64,000 bases of DNA from Brassica napus. Lineage: Eukaryota > Streptophyta > Magnoliopsida > Brassicales > Brassicaceae. A program made the position numbers and the translations under genes. Below, one piece after another: positions 46,975-59,380 of the stretch. Each line of letters starts with the position of its first letter. The first letter of the stretch is position 1. Under the pieces are notes generated by a model. That model worked only from the letters and a program-made list of their open reading frames with translations. It was not told where the DNA came from and did no database searches. The stretch covers positions 1-64,000 of the forward strand of contig NW_026015111.1 in the NCBI RefSeq assembly GCF_020379485.1. Direction: 5' to 3'.

Positions 46975-47280
46975 GATACGAATAAGACATAAGTAAAATG
47001 TTCACTCAACACGAATCAATCTCAAAATTTTACCAACGTTATAAGAACCATGTGATTACTATCGACTTGCTTTCTGAATACTACCGAGGCAAAATGTACA
47101 ATCAACGTTGAATCAATCACAAACTTTTACCAACCTGATCGGAGTACTATTCAGTTACCTTCTATACAATAATAGGATGTGAATACGACAGTATCTAAGT
47201 GTAAACTCGATAGGGAAATCAATCACAAATATTTACCAACTAGATCGATTACTACTCACTCTCTCCAGAAGCATAGTCTT
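46975..47280. repeat. Degenerate repeat, three copies of about 120 bp
   Basis: The words AATCAATC-CAAA-TTTACCAAC followed by a GATTACTA-CACT-like segment recur three times (about 47010, 47110 and 47220) with substantial divergence. Confidence 0.55.
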
Positions 47281-47672
47281 CTGTTATATTATATTATGTA
47301 TGTCATAAAAGTTGATCGTTTCAGGCTTGACCTGTGAGGTTCATATTGTTTAATGATCTTGTAGATATGCAGTGAAATTCTTATAGCGAAAGTCACTATG
47401 ATTAGTCTTGACTAGCTGTATGGAAGAACATCGGAACAGCAGAACAAAAAAAGCTGTATGGAAGAACAGCGGAACCGGGACTTAACACTTGAAATAACAT
47501 GAATCAACCAAACAGTGAGTCTAATGATTGGGGACGAGTCTAAAATTTTAGAGACTATAGACATTTAATAAAAATTCTAATAATTTTTTTTTTGCATAAT
47601 TTGGAAGTTTATTTCTCTATATATATAATCTCTATAACTTTTGGGGATCAATGCTAATGTTTCATTAGCTTA

Positions 47673-48164
47673 GAGCATGATTAACTCCGGTCTCTTAGTC
47701 GGGGTTCTTAACTCATGATTTGACTTTTTTTTTTTAATATTTTTTGGTTAAGAGACAGCTCTTATATCTCTTATTTAAGAGACAGTTCTTAACTTTTTTT
47801 GGGTCCGATTGGTAATGGCTGTAGCTTTAAATATTTTGCTGTAGAAAAAAATCTGTAGACTTTTTGCTGTGGCTTTAGATTTTATAGCTGTAGAATTTTA
47901 TTGAAGCACTAAAAAATTGCTTTGGATATTTGGCTCTGCAGAGCACTTGTACAGCTGTAGGATATTTTAAGAGCTGTGGTTTCAAAAAAAAAATTAAAGC
48001 TTGATTGCTCTGAATTTGGTGCTGTGGAAATAAATAGGGCTGTGGACAGCACCTACAGCAACTACCAATCACCCCCTTTAGTTCAAATCTAAAAAAAACT
48101 AAAAACCGTGTCTCTTAACCGAAGCTAAGAACTCCAGTTAAGAAACTGAGGTTAATCATGGTAC
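47673..48164. repeat. Tourist-like MITE interrupted by a hAT MITE
   Basis: Ends GAGCATGATTAACTCC and (inverted) GTACCATGATTAACCTC. The left flank is TTA; the right flank has drifted. It is related to the 37.8-kb element. The central part is a separate element (47801-48076). Confidence 0.65.
47801..48076. repeat. hAT-type MITE nested in a Tourist-like MITE
   Basis: Inverted ends GATTGGTAATGGCTGTAG and GATTGGTAGTTGCTGTAG with leading G runs. The flanks CTTTTTTT and CTTTAGTT would be an 8-bp duplication with two mismatches. The interior repeats GCTGTAG/GCTGTGG motifs. Confidence 0.65.
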
Positions 48165-48728
48165 TATGCCTATATCGGGCACTGCCAATGATATGTGTAA
48201 TTAGTTAGCCTAACGTGTAAATCTATCGGTTCTAAATACAAAAAATTATGAACTAAGTTTTACTGTTTAGCAAGATTAAGATGAGCCTTGTTTTAAATCT
48301 TATTCAAAAATCCAGAACTGGATTAGTCATTAATATTGTTTGATCGGAGATCTTTTGGCTATCCTCAAAGTAAAAAAAAAATAGAATGAATTCGTATTCA
48401 TTATTTGAAAATCAGATTAATAATCCTGTTACAATTATTCTAAAACATCGACATCTCGGTATCAAATCCAGTACCTTTCAGAGTCAGAGATGGACCAGCC
48501 ATCTAATATAGGCTACCGAGTGATAAGTGACTGATAACTAATAAGACATTTGAAATAGACGTATTATAAATAACAATAGAAATGAAGGAAAATGATGGTA
48601 ATTGAAAAGTGAGAAAAACAGTAAATTCAATTAAACCGGAAGAGAACCCTCCCAAAACTGGTCGACAAGTTGGTGGATCCTCCATAAGGCCATAAGGACC
48701 TCTCACTCTTTGGCTTATTCATCTTCTT

Positions 48729-49013
48729 TTTTTTTTTTTTTGCTAAACTGTAAATATCATAAATGAAGAAAAGATTTTACAAAAGTATCATCTTTGGTCT
48801 GAACCAACTTGGCAAAAAGAAAGAAAAAACAAGCTGGTTCAACAAACTAACTAGAGACTAGGGACTCATCTAATCCACATAGCCATAAGATCTCTGAATT
48901 TCTTGTTCTCCCTCCTCGAAGAGATCACATTTCTCAATTCCTTATCAATACTTCTGAAGACTGCCTCTGCGGGTAGAGAAGTCTGATTATGAATCAAGTT
49001 ATTCCGCTGTTTC
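48729..49013 (-). mobile_element. 5'-truncated LINE with 15-bp TSD
   Basis: On the minus strand the insert encodes KQRNNLIHNQTSLPAEAVF, then RSIDKELRNVISSRR and FRDLMAMWIR before TGA. This is the conserved C terminus of plant LINE (L1-type) reverse-transcriptase polyproteins. A 3' UTR of about 120 nt and a poly(A) tail follow (poly-T on the plus strand at about 48729-48741). Perfect 15-bp duplications CTTATTCATCTTCTT flank it at 48714-48728 and 49014-49028. It is dead on arrival: about 285 bp of a multi-kilobase element. Confidence 0.9.
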
Positions 49014-49401
49014 CTTATTCATCTTCTTACATTTCACTCTCAAATATCTTAGTTTTTCTTACACATATTAAAAGTTAATTATGTTTTCCGGATTAAAATG
49101 GCGACTAGTTCATCTATAGCAGATAACTGGTCGACGATTGAAATTGTGACGTTTTGCGATATGTAAATGTCTTATTTTCTTTTATTCAACCATCTTAACA
49201 CCAATTTTCCGACAAAATTTTGTTGCCTTTGATGACTTCTTAAAACGTTTTGCATACATTATATTTTTGCCTGCATTCCGTCACAGTTACCTGTCCCATC
49301 ATAGTATAAATATTAAATCATGATTTGAAAAACATATATTGTTTATTGGTATCTCTTTCATCTTTTGTTCTTTATTTATCATTTTAGTAGTGCCTTTTAT
49401 T

Positions 49402-50017
49402 TAGGAATGGGCCCAGTTACTCGTAACTTAGTTTGTACTCGCTACTTGACTCGTAAAGTCAAGTACTCGGTTTGACCAAGTCGAGTATCAAGTAATCTAT
49501 TTAAATTACTCACAAGTACAAGACAAGTATCAAGTATTCAAATCAAACTAACTACTTGACGTTGTTTGGCTTGTTACTCGTTTTTATTGATGAACAAATT
49601 TACATTTTTAAATCATAGTAAAATAACTTGTTTATATTTCTATTTCCATAAGTTAATCAAACATATGTGATATATCATGACGTTTTTTCTTTCTTAAATA
49701 TTATATTTTCGAATTGACTAAAATATAGAAAAACAATGAAATATTCTGTATGCATAATATATTTACTTAGTTTTGAATTTCGACAAATAAGCAAAAAAAA
49801 ATAGTTATTAAAAACTTGCAAATTATTTACAAATAACTAGTAATAAAACAAATCAAATAACTTGCAAGTCCGTCAATTTTAGCAAGTACTTGAAATTGTA
49901 AATATTCGTTTTTAGCAAACCAAATACACGTAATTTTTTTTACTACTCGTATAAACCAAGCTGAGTACCAACTATATCAAAAATACAAAGTACCCGGCTT
50001 GTGTCCACCCTTAGTTT
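49402..50017. repeat. hAT-like MITE rich in ACTCG motifs
   Basis: TACTCG, ACTTGACTCG and CAAGTACT words cluster at both ends of an AT-rich 600-bp block. The ends resemble GGGCCC...GTCCACCC inverted termini imperfectly. The target duplication is uncertain. Confidence 0.45.
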
Positions 50018-50596
50018 TATTGGTGCGCTCCTAGTTTATAAAAAGTGTTTTAAGTCTATAATTTAGAATTTTAGACCAAGTCAACCATCCATCAGTACTG
50101 TTTGTTTCGCTACTTGGAAGTTATAACACCTTATAGGCTTATAACACCTTTAATATAAAATGTTTTCAACAATTTTATGTTCATGCAGGCAGCGTGACAA
50201 CATATTGGGGAACATTTCCTTTTTTATGCGCGTTTCGTTATGTAACAACGAGATCATATGATAGATAACTTGCATATTTTACATGTAATTTTTTTTGTCA
50301 ACAAGAGGATTCGTATGAATATCCATGCTCCAACAAAGGAAACATCTTTTAAGGAACGTAAAACATCGTAAGAGTTTTCTACTAGTTTAGTAGTTAGTCA
50401 TTTTACGTCACATTTAAAAATAATTGTCCACGAAAATTCTTGTTTCCAAAGCATACATAATATGACCGAGCCCGAGTATAAAGTATAAAATATACATCAA
50501 ATGATATGAGACATGTTAATTATAATTCAAAGCTCAGACTTGTACTATTCTTTGCTTGATAGTAAATCAGACTTGTTTTTTTAGTTCTTCCAGTAA

Positions 50597-50836
50597 GAGC
50601 ATCTCCAGCATTGCTATTTCTATCTTTATAATAACATTTAGAAGTGAAATTGCTTCAAACCACTTCTATTTTTTTTTCTATAATAAATATCTTTATTTTT
50701 CTCTATTTATATAGGAAGAAATAGCATTTCTTTATTTTTTTACTCTATATTTAGAGAGTTATTTTAGAAGAATACATTTGAGCATACTTTACTTCTATTT
50801 TAAAGGTGAAAATAGCAAAATACATTAGAAATGGTC
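50597..50836. repeat. Tourist/Harbinger-like MITE, sister of the TBL45 intron copy
   Basis: Begins GAGCATCTCCAGC, ends AGAAATGGTC, and is flanked by TAA at 50594-50596 and 50837-50839. It aligns throughout with the 14.64-kb element minus the Stowaway; TTTATAATAACATTTAG here is the unoccupied site. Confidence 0.8.
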
Positions 50837-51257
50837 TAACAATATGATATCTCGGTTTCTCGTATCAACAACAAAATAAGAATCGTGTAACATGGAAAAT
50901 CTAAAGGTAAGTGAACCATATGAATCGAAAATTCTGTAATCAATAGTGGCCTAATTATAATTGAGGTGGATTAATTAGGTCCATCACTCAAAAGGGCTGT
51001 TAATATACATGTTTTACCACATTTTTAATGCTTCAAGCTTTAAAAACCAAGCTGCAATTGCGATGATTAACACAGAGTTAGGTCTGCTTTCCGATATCAC
51101 ACGAACTACGAGTGAGATTTAAATTTAGACTAAACAATTTACACACGTCATGCGTGCATGTTGAGTTTTGGTGAGAAAACGGTAGAAGAAAAGGATAATT
51201 GTTATTCTATTTAAGCATCCTACCTCTGATAAACAAATATCCTAATAGTTAAGTTAA

Positions 51258-52177
51258 GGAAAATCACATAAAAAAACCTTGAAAGTGTCACTTACTAGCA
51301 CTTTAAACCTTAAAGTTTTTTCACTAACACTTTTAACCTTCAAAGTGACATTTTTATCATAAAAAACCTCCAAAGAAGAAAAATGACCGGCTGAACAGGT
51401 TAAAAACATTTTTTTTCAAAAATAATTATTTAATTAATAAAATAAACAAAAAAATTAATAAAAATCGAAAAATTAAACAAAAAAATCATAAATTCAAAAA
51501 ATTCAAAAAATAAATAAAGATTTAAAAATTAAATAAAAAATAACAAAAAAATTCAAAAATAAATAGGATCAATTTAAAATGGAGAAAAAACATAAATTTC
51601 AAAAAAAAATGAAAATTAAAAAAAAAATCATTTTTATCAACATTCATTTTCAAATATAATGTCAGAAATTATCATTGGAGATATGCCAAAAACCGTATCA
51701 TTGGAGATATGCCAAAAACCGTTATTTCTGACATATCTCCAATGACGTTTTTGGCATATCTCCAATGATAATTTCCGACATTATATTTGAAAATGGAAAA
51801 AAAACTTTTTTGAATTTTCAATTTTGTGAAATTTATTATTATTTTTTCTCTAATTTAATTTGATCTTATGTATTTTTGAATTTTTAGTTATTTTTTATTT
51901 AATTTTCTAAATCTTTATTTATTTTTCATATTTTTTTTTAATTTATGAGTTTTTTTGTTAAATTTTTTGATTTTATTAATTTTTTGTTTATTTATTAATT
52001 AAATAATTATTTTTTGAAAAAAAACTGTTTTTAACCTGTTCAGCCGGTCATTTTTCTTCTTTGGAGGTTTTTTATGATAAAAATGTCACTTTGAAGGTTA
52101 AAATTGTTAGTGAAAAAACTTCAAAGTTTAAAGTGCTACTAAGTGACACTTTCAAGGTTTTTTATGCGATTTTCCCA
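51258..52177. mobile_element. Long foldback Mutator-like element, 9-bp TSD
   Basis: A 920-bp element that is nearly one palindrome. The arms, about 430 bp each, start GGAAAATCACATAAAAAACC and match the complement of the right end with few mismatches. The centre (about 51670-51790) has nested repeats of CATTGGAGATATGCCAAAAA in both orientations. Perfect 9-bp duplications TTAAGTTAA lie at 51249-51257 and 52178-52186. No coding. Confidence 0.88.
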
Positions 52178-52609
52178 TTAAGTTAATATAAATGTTTATT
52201 TGGAAATATTTTTCGTGGCGACGTGTGGTATGCAAATAGTTAATGCACTGTGCTAATAATATCTTGACTTTTTTTTGACAAATATAATATCTTGACTTAG
52301 TTGCAAAAAAAAATATATATATCTTGACTTGTCTATACGAATTTAAATAAAAATACATGTATTTTGATCAGCATTTCTCTCAGCTGGATGAGAGGTTGAG
52401 AACCCGAAAGAAGAGAATTATTGGCGTTACCATTAAAGTATTGATGAAGATATCTTTAAGTAATTACAACTTCGGTGTAGTATTCAACTTCTTTCGTTCT
52501 TATCATTATGGTCCCAAGATTTGGCGCACCAGATGGCTGTATCTGGAGGCATCGATGCCACTTACGAGAAAAGCAAAGGTGAAGTAGTAGCTAATAAAGG
52601 TGCACAACC

Positions 52610-52767
52610 AGGGGCGAAACCAAAGAGACAGGAAGGGGTGCACATGCACCCACTACTATTATTTCAATTGCCATTAGATAAAATGGAAAATTATAATTAT
52701 TGCACCCATTAATGTATTAATTTGCATACTTTATGCACCCAGTCAAATTTACATCAAGATTCACCCC
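52610..52767. repeat. MITE related to the 3.98-kb element
   Basis: Starts AGGGGCGAAACC and ends GATTCACCCC, with GTGCACATGCACCCA and ATGCACCCA motifs inside, as in MITE A. The flanks share only GGTGC. Confidence 0.5.
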
Positions 52768-53849
52768 GGTGCTGCGCAACATCAATACCAAAAATTCTGT
52801 TTAAAAACTTAGATATCGAGTATTTCATATCTTCAATTAAGGCTTCGCTATATTCATTAAGAAAATAAAAGTATTTAGGTTATTTGAGAAGTGAACAAAA
52901 ACAAATGTTAAACAATTTTCGCATTTAATTATAATGGTTATTCAAATATCAACACTTTGAATCTTTGATGATTATTTATTAGTTTGGTTAGAAAATGGCA
53001 GAGGAGGGATAGCTAAGTTATCTCTTTTATTTTTGTAACACAACTAAGTTATCTCTGAAAACATAAAAGAGTTGGACCGGAATCCCAATCCATCGTTTTC
53101 TTTCTTCTCAGGCATTTGGTTACTCAATTGACTGACTATTCAAACTCAGTCAATTTTGTTGGCCATCTTGGAATTTTATTACTTAACCAGTTAACTATTC
53201 AAAGTAATCCAGAGTTTTTAATTTGAGAATGTATATAGTACTTATCAGATAAATTGATCCAGTATCTGATAGTGATTACATATTTCGGAGTTCATATTTA
53301 TTAGATATTTAAGAAGACTCTGTCTTTATATATTTTTTTGTTTCCTTGAGACAAAATTGTAATTTTCAGTATTAATCATCTTTTCTCGCTAATTTTAGGT
53401 AAGATTTAGTGTGAAACACAATACTTTTATTGTGTTAAGCCTAAGAAAGGCCTTATATTAAATAAATGATGGTTGTTCAAAAAAAAATTAAATAAATGAT
53501 GATTAGGATGTACAATCTAACCAAAAACTCATTAATAGTAAAAATTGAACAATATACATTTTTTATGTTAAAAAAAAAAACGAATCAGTCACAACAAATT
53601 GTAAATTATCATGCCTAAAACATTAACAGTAAAGCATAAAAATATTAAGCTTAACAGTATTTATTGACGGCGTACACAAAATTTAAAAATTCACAATATT
53701 TGGTTAAGTATGAAAATGAATATTATATGACCCAAATGACTATCTAAAAACGTATAAAGTTAAGTACGTATTTTTTAAGGAACTTATCTCTAATCTCTGT
53801 GTTTCATATGAGATATAGACTATAGTTTCTTATGATTGACTGATTGTAC
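52768..53849. other. Intergenic, no recognised gene
   Basis: AT-rich sequence without supported features or motifs. Confidence 0.5.
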
Positions 53850-53852
53850 TAA

Positions 53853-54741
53853 GAGCATCTCCAATGTATTACTCCAAATTTTACTCCAAAATGGTGTAAC
53901 TCCAAAATGGAGTTCGATTTTACTCCAATGAATTACTCCATTTTTTACTCCAAACAAAAAGAATTTTTTTTTCATTTAGTTAATAATTGTTATTAGTACC
54001 TTCAACTTATAAAAATTAACAATTAACCCAACTATTTTATGTTTACAAAATTTCTAAAATAATATATTTTATTTAAACTAAATATTTATCATTAAAAATA
54101 CAACTAGAGATTATCTTCCAATTTCAATTCGTGCAGATTTTATCATATGCAATTTTTCTAATTCAAAAATATTTTTATGCATTAAAAGAACATAAAGAAA
54201 AAATAAAGTTTTGTTTTGTAATTTGAATTATGTATTGGGTCCTATTGTTTGTTTGTGCATATATCAAGTTCAACAAGTACAAATGTTATCAATCAAAATT
54301 TTGACCCACAAAATTAAAAAACTCATCTATTCCGTTTGAATAATACTTCACCACTTTTGGTAGTTTCGAAAACAATTTACCGAATTAATTATTAAATTAC
54401 TTATTTACATTATATTATATTTATTTTATATTTTTTATTCTTAGTTTTGACTTTTATGCGTTTATGCATATTTTCTGTAAACTATAAATTAGTAATCTTT
54501 TGTGGAATATTATATTTTTTTATGTTATTTTAAGTATGAAATAAAAACATTAAAAATCAAAAAGACTATTTCATAAATATAAAAAGTTTAACTCCAAAAT
54601 GGAGTAATGGGTAAGATTACTCCATAAATGGAGTAACCCTAGCTATTACTCCATTTGGAGTTGAATATGGAATGAGGTTGGAGAAGATTTTACTCCATAA
54701 TTGAGTTTGGAGACAAAAATGGAGTAGGGTTGGAGATGCCC
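53853..54741. repeat. Tourist/Harbinger-like element, 889 bp
   Basis: Ends GAGCATCTCCAATG and (inverted) GGGCATCTCCAACC, flanked by TAA at 53850-53852 and 54742-54744. Subterminal TTACTCCAAAATGGAGTAA-type motifs are inverted. The interior is non-coding and AT-rich. Confidence 0.75.
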
Positions 54742-54744
54742 TAA

Positions 54745-55056
54745 GACCATCTCCAATGGTACTCTATAATTTTCTCTATATTTCACTCTAAAATAGAGTA
54801 ACTCTATTATAGAGTTGGATTTGCTCCAATGGTTCACTCTATAATAGAGTTACTTTATAATAGAGTGAAATATAGAGTATTCTTATTTTTTCACTCTATA
54901 TTTGGAGTAAAAAAATAAGATTACTCTATATTTCACTCTATTATAGAGTAATTCTATTATAGAGTGAACCATTGGAGCAAATTTAACTCTATAATAGAGT
55001 TACTCTATTTTAGTGTAAATTATAGAGGAAAAAATAGAGTGCCCTCGGAGATGCTC
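54745..55056. repeat. Palindromic Tourist-like MITE abutting the previous one
   Basis: Starts GACCATCTCCAATGG directly after the shared TAA (54742-54744) and ends GGAGATGCTC before TAA (55057-55059). It is composed of ACTCTATTATAGAGT palindromes and is closely related to 41603-42092. It lies about 890 bp upstream of the KT1 start codon. Confidence 0.75.
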
Positions 55057-55709
55057 TAATGAATCATCTGTAGAGGTATGTACTGACATTTTTTTCTTAC
55101 CGGAATCTTCACTCTTATAGAATCGTGATTTAAAAATATATGTTTGCTTATTAAATTGCTAAAAGAAAAAGAATGCATCATTCAAAAACTTATTTCACTC
55201 CAAAACTTTATTCATCAATATATTCTGCACTTTTTTCACCATTACCATATTTTATTGTGCGATCCCTATTTAGGCCATTAATTTGTAAATAAATAACAGT
55301 AGGCCTCTATCATACGTAATTTTGCAATAAATAGGCCATTAATCTGTAAATAAATATCAAGGTTAAATATTGCAGATAGTAATTAATATTACAGCCCATC
55401 ATTAGCTGTCTTGTTACAGAGGTAGGTGATGTAGGTTATTCTATCGAACAGAATTACTGTTCCAATTAGCTGTTTGCCTGTAGTACTGTAATTATATTTA
55501 CCCGAAGCTATTATTCATAAATAATGATATATCTTAAAATAAATGATATATAAAAAATTTAATAAAATATACTATTATAAGACAATGCTAGGAATGATTA
55601 TTGAGAGAAATGACAAAACAACAAAAAAGCTTGTCAACACAAAATAATTTATAAATTTTTTTAATGAAAAATAAATCATAAATAAAATTATAAGCTTTTT
55701 ATTTGGAAA

Positions 55710-55718
55710 TATAAAAAG
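55710..55718 (+). promoter_or_regulatory. Probable KT1 TATA box
   Basis: TATAAAAAG lies about 235 bp before the start codon, upstream of a CT-rich leader. Confidence 0.5.
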
Positions 55719-55837
55719 GGAGAATGAGCAAAAGCATTAAATGAAAAACCTGCAAAGTTTCTTCTTTGCACCAAATCACACACCACTCTTCTTCCTATCT
55801 TTCCTCAGAGACTCGCTTACTTCTCTTTATTCATTTC

Positions 55838-55843
<6 letters not shown>

Positions 55844-55874
<31 letters not shown>
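55844..55874 (+). repeat. (CT)n tract in the KT1 leader
   Basis: Fifteen CT units in the predicted 5' UTR, about 70 bp before the start codon. Polypyrimidine leader tracts can influence expression in plants; any role here is inference. Confidence 0.85.
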
Positions 55875-55876
<2 letters not shown>

Positions 55877-55944
55877 ACATTATAATATTCTCTCTGTTTC
55901 TCCAAATCTTTCTCCAAACTGAAAACAACACTTTGCTTGGGGCA

Positions 55945-58900
55945 ATGAACCAATCACCCTCTCTAATCGAACAGGGAATCTCTCGACAGGTCTGTTTTGT
56001 TTCTCTCAGTTTGCTCTGTTTTCATGTTCACTGTCTATTAGTTAAGAGTTAAAGACAATCACTTCTGTCTCTCGTATTTTTTTAAAAAGATCCAAACTTT
56101 TCTTCTGGGTTTTCTATTTTGGAGACAATGCGAGTTTCAGTAAAGAACTTGTGTGGTTGAGATTCGGTTTCGTATCTGGAAGAAGAAGAAGAAGAAGAAC
56201 AACAAGTGAAAGCAAAGGGTTTTAAATGTTCTTTCTTCTTCTTCTTCAATAAGTTTTTTGGATTGTTTCTCAAGTAGGACTGGTAGGTCCTCTTGCTTAA
56301 CCATATTGACTTTGATATTTACCCAAAATTTAAATAAATAAATTAAGACGTGGACGCTTTTTTCATGTTTGTTGAAATTAGATAAGTTGTGAATTTGAAA
56401 CTTCTAATTGTGAGTGTTGATGTAATTAAGCAGGAGACATTAGTTTTGCAATAAAAAGTCTGTATTTTTAAGGAAAAAGATTAGAGATTATACTTGATCG
56501 GTTATTGCTTTCTGAGAAATTTAATGTTTTTTTTTGTATATACATAAGCCTTGTGGATAAACATTCATAATCTTTGTTTGTTGAAATGTTTCAGCACTTG
56601 AAGAAGACTGTTTCATGTGCCAATGTTCTGACTTTGGCTTACCAAAGCCTTGGAGTGATCTATGGTGATCTAAGCACATCGCCTCTCTATGTCTACAAAA
56701 CCACTTTCTCCGGGAAACTAAGTCTCCATGAAGACGATGAAGAGATCTTTGGAGTGTTCTCTTTCATCTTCTGGACCTTCACACTCATTGCTCTTTTCAA
56801 ATACGTTTTCATTGTCCTATCAGCAGATGACAATGGAGAAGGTGGGACATTTGCGTTGTACTCGCTTCTCTGCAGGTATGCGAAGCTAAGAGTGTTACCA
56901 AACCATCAAGAAATGGATGAGAAGCTGTCAACATATGCAACGGGAAGCCCTGGAGAGACAAGGCAGAGCGCAGCGGTTAAGTCATTCTTTGAGAAGCACC
57001 CTAAGTCTCAAAAGGGTCTGTTGATATTTGTGCTTTTAGGGACGTGTATGGCCATTGGTGATAGTGTCCTCACTCCAACAATCTCAGGTTCATTCATTTA
57101 ACCCTTAACTCAAGATTCTTCTTCTTTAGATTCAGTTTATCAAATTCTAAACACAGTTTGTTTGTTGCAGTTCTTTCAGCTGTTTCTGGAGTGAAGCTCA
57201 AGATTCCACAACTTCACGAGAGTATGTCTGAATCTGTTTGCTTACTTTCACTACATACATATATATATCAAAAGCTTAAGTCTTCTTTTAATTGCAGATT
57301 ATGTTGTGATCATCTCTTGTATCATCTTGGTGGCGATATTCTCAGTCCAGCGTTTTGGTACTCATAGAGTGGCCTTCATATTCGCACCAATATCCACTGC
57401 TTGGCTTCTCTCAATCAGCAGCATTGGTGTTTACAACACTATCAAATGGAACCCTCATATAGTCTCTGCGCTTTCACCCGTTTACATGTATAAGTTCCTC
57501 AGAAACACCGGTGTAGAAGGGTGGGTTTCACTTGGAGGTGTTGTTCTCTCAATCACTGGTAAAGTTACTGAAACCAAATATCATTTAATCATTATCAATA
57601 ACATCATCAAAGATTATGTTCTTGATTCTTCTACTGTGTTTATTCTCCTTAGGTGTTGAGACTATGTTTGCTGACTTAGGCCACTTCTCTTCCCTATCCA
57701 TCAAGGTAAAAGCATTTTAACTCTATAAGATAGGCTTTCAAATGAAAAGAGTCCTCTTCTGAGCGTAAAACTGAAAGCAGGTGGCTTTCTCGTTCTTTGT
57801 ATACCCTTGTTTGATTCTTGCATACATGGGTGAAGCTGCGTTTCTATCTAAACACCATGAAGACATTCAGAGAAGCTTCTACAAGGCAATACCAGGTACA
57901 CAACTTCTTCAACGGTTTTAGCAAGTGTGGGATCTTTTATTCATAACTACAAGTTTATGTTTTGCAGAGCCAGTGTTCTGGCCAGTGTTCATCATAGCTA
58001 CATTTGCAGCTGTGATTGGAAGCCAAGCTGTCATCTCCGCAACGTTCTCAATCATAAGCCAATGCTGTGCTCTTGACTGCTTCCCTCGCGTCAAGATCAT
58101 TCACACTTCAAGCAAAATCCACGGACAGATCTACATTCCTGAAGTTAACTGGATGTTAATGTGTCTTTGCTTGGCTGTCACGGTAGGGTTAAGAGACACT
58201 AACATGATCGGCCACGCATACGGTAAATAAAAACCATCATCATCATCATTAACATAAACATAAACGTTTTAGATTATAATAATCTCTTTTTGCTTTCCCC
58301 TGCAGGACTTGCTGTGACGTCTGTGATGCTTGTGACCACATGTCTGATGAGCTTAGTGATGACTATCGTCTGGAAGCAGAGAACCATCACAGTTCTCGCT
58401 TTCTTGATCTCTTTCGGCTCCGTAGAGCTTCTCTACTTCTCCTCATGCGTCTACAAGATACCCGAAGGCGGCTGGATCCCTATCCTCCTCTCCTTAACAT
58501 TCATGTCCGTCATGTACATCTGGAACTACGGAACTACAAAGAAACACGAGTTCGACGTTGAGAACAAGGTGTCAATAGACCGGATCGTCGCGTTAGGACC
58601 GAGTATAGGGATGGTGAGAGTGCCCGGGATAGGACTTGTCTACACCAATTTAGTGACCGGAGTCCCAGCTGTCTTCGGACATTTCGTCACCAACTTGCCC
58701 GCCTTTCACCGGGTGCTTGTCTTTGTATGCGTTAAGTCAGTTCAGGTTCCATACGTTGGAGAAGAAGAGAGGTTTGTGATAAGCAGAGTTGGTCCTAAAG
58801 AGTATGGGATGTTTAGGAGCGTGGTTAGGTATGGGTACAGAGATGTTCCGAGGGAGATGTATGACTTCGAAAGCCGGTTAGTCTCTGCTATTGTGGAGTT

Positions 58901-59177
58901 TGTTGAAACCGAACCGGGAACCGAAGGAGAAGAAGGGTGTGATAGCTTGAGGATGAGGAAGGAAGAGACTTTGGAGATAATGGAGGCGAAAGAGGCAGGA
59001 GTAGCGTATATACTGGGACAGTCTTACGCGAAGGCGAAGCAGTCTTCTTCCGTGTTGAAGAAGTTAGCGGTGGATGTTGTGTTTGCGTTCATGAGCACCA
59101 ACTGCAGAGGAACGGATGTTGTGCTTAATGTTCCTCATACTTCTCTGCTCGAAGTTGGAATGGTTTATTACGTCTAA
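55945..59177 (+). CDS. KT1: KT1/KUP1 high-affinity-family K+ transporter (eight coding exons)
   Basis: Exons 55945-55989, 56595-57087, 57171-57221, 57298-57558, 57653-57705, 57781-57895, 57968-58222 and 58306-59177 join in frame through GT-AG introns into 714 residues (Arabidopsis 712). The family motif GDLSTSPLY lies at 39-47. About a dozen hydrophobic membrane segments follow, including [33 protein letters not shown] and [17 protein letters not shown], then a long hydrophilic cytosolic C terminus ending [18 protein letters not shown] proteins move K+, probably with H+, across plasma or internal membranes. Exon 1 codes only 15 residues ([15 protein letters not shown]) and is easily missed; the start is chosen by remembered identity with At2g30070. 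Exon 2 starts with His 16. No frame damage is seen in 2,145 coding bases. It is convergent with ZIP6, with only about 200 bp between stop codons. Confidence 0.96.
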
Positions 59178-59380
59178 ATGATGTTAAAATAAGATCAGTA
59201 CAGTACATAGTAAGTAGCATAGTAGAAAGATCTAACTTTGTTTAACATAGAAGTTTAAATGTGTAAATATACATAAAGATGTGGAATAGATTATATTATA
59301 AAGTTTTAAACATATTTTATAGAGTCATAACATTTTGGTATGGTCACTTTTGGTATATATAACACGTTTAGTTTTTGCCT

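Noticed and set aside
46975..47280. CRISPR-like array
   Set aside because: Repeats are diverged, spacers are not unique-length, and the genome is a plant's.
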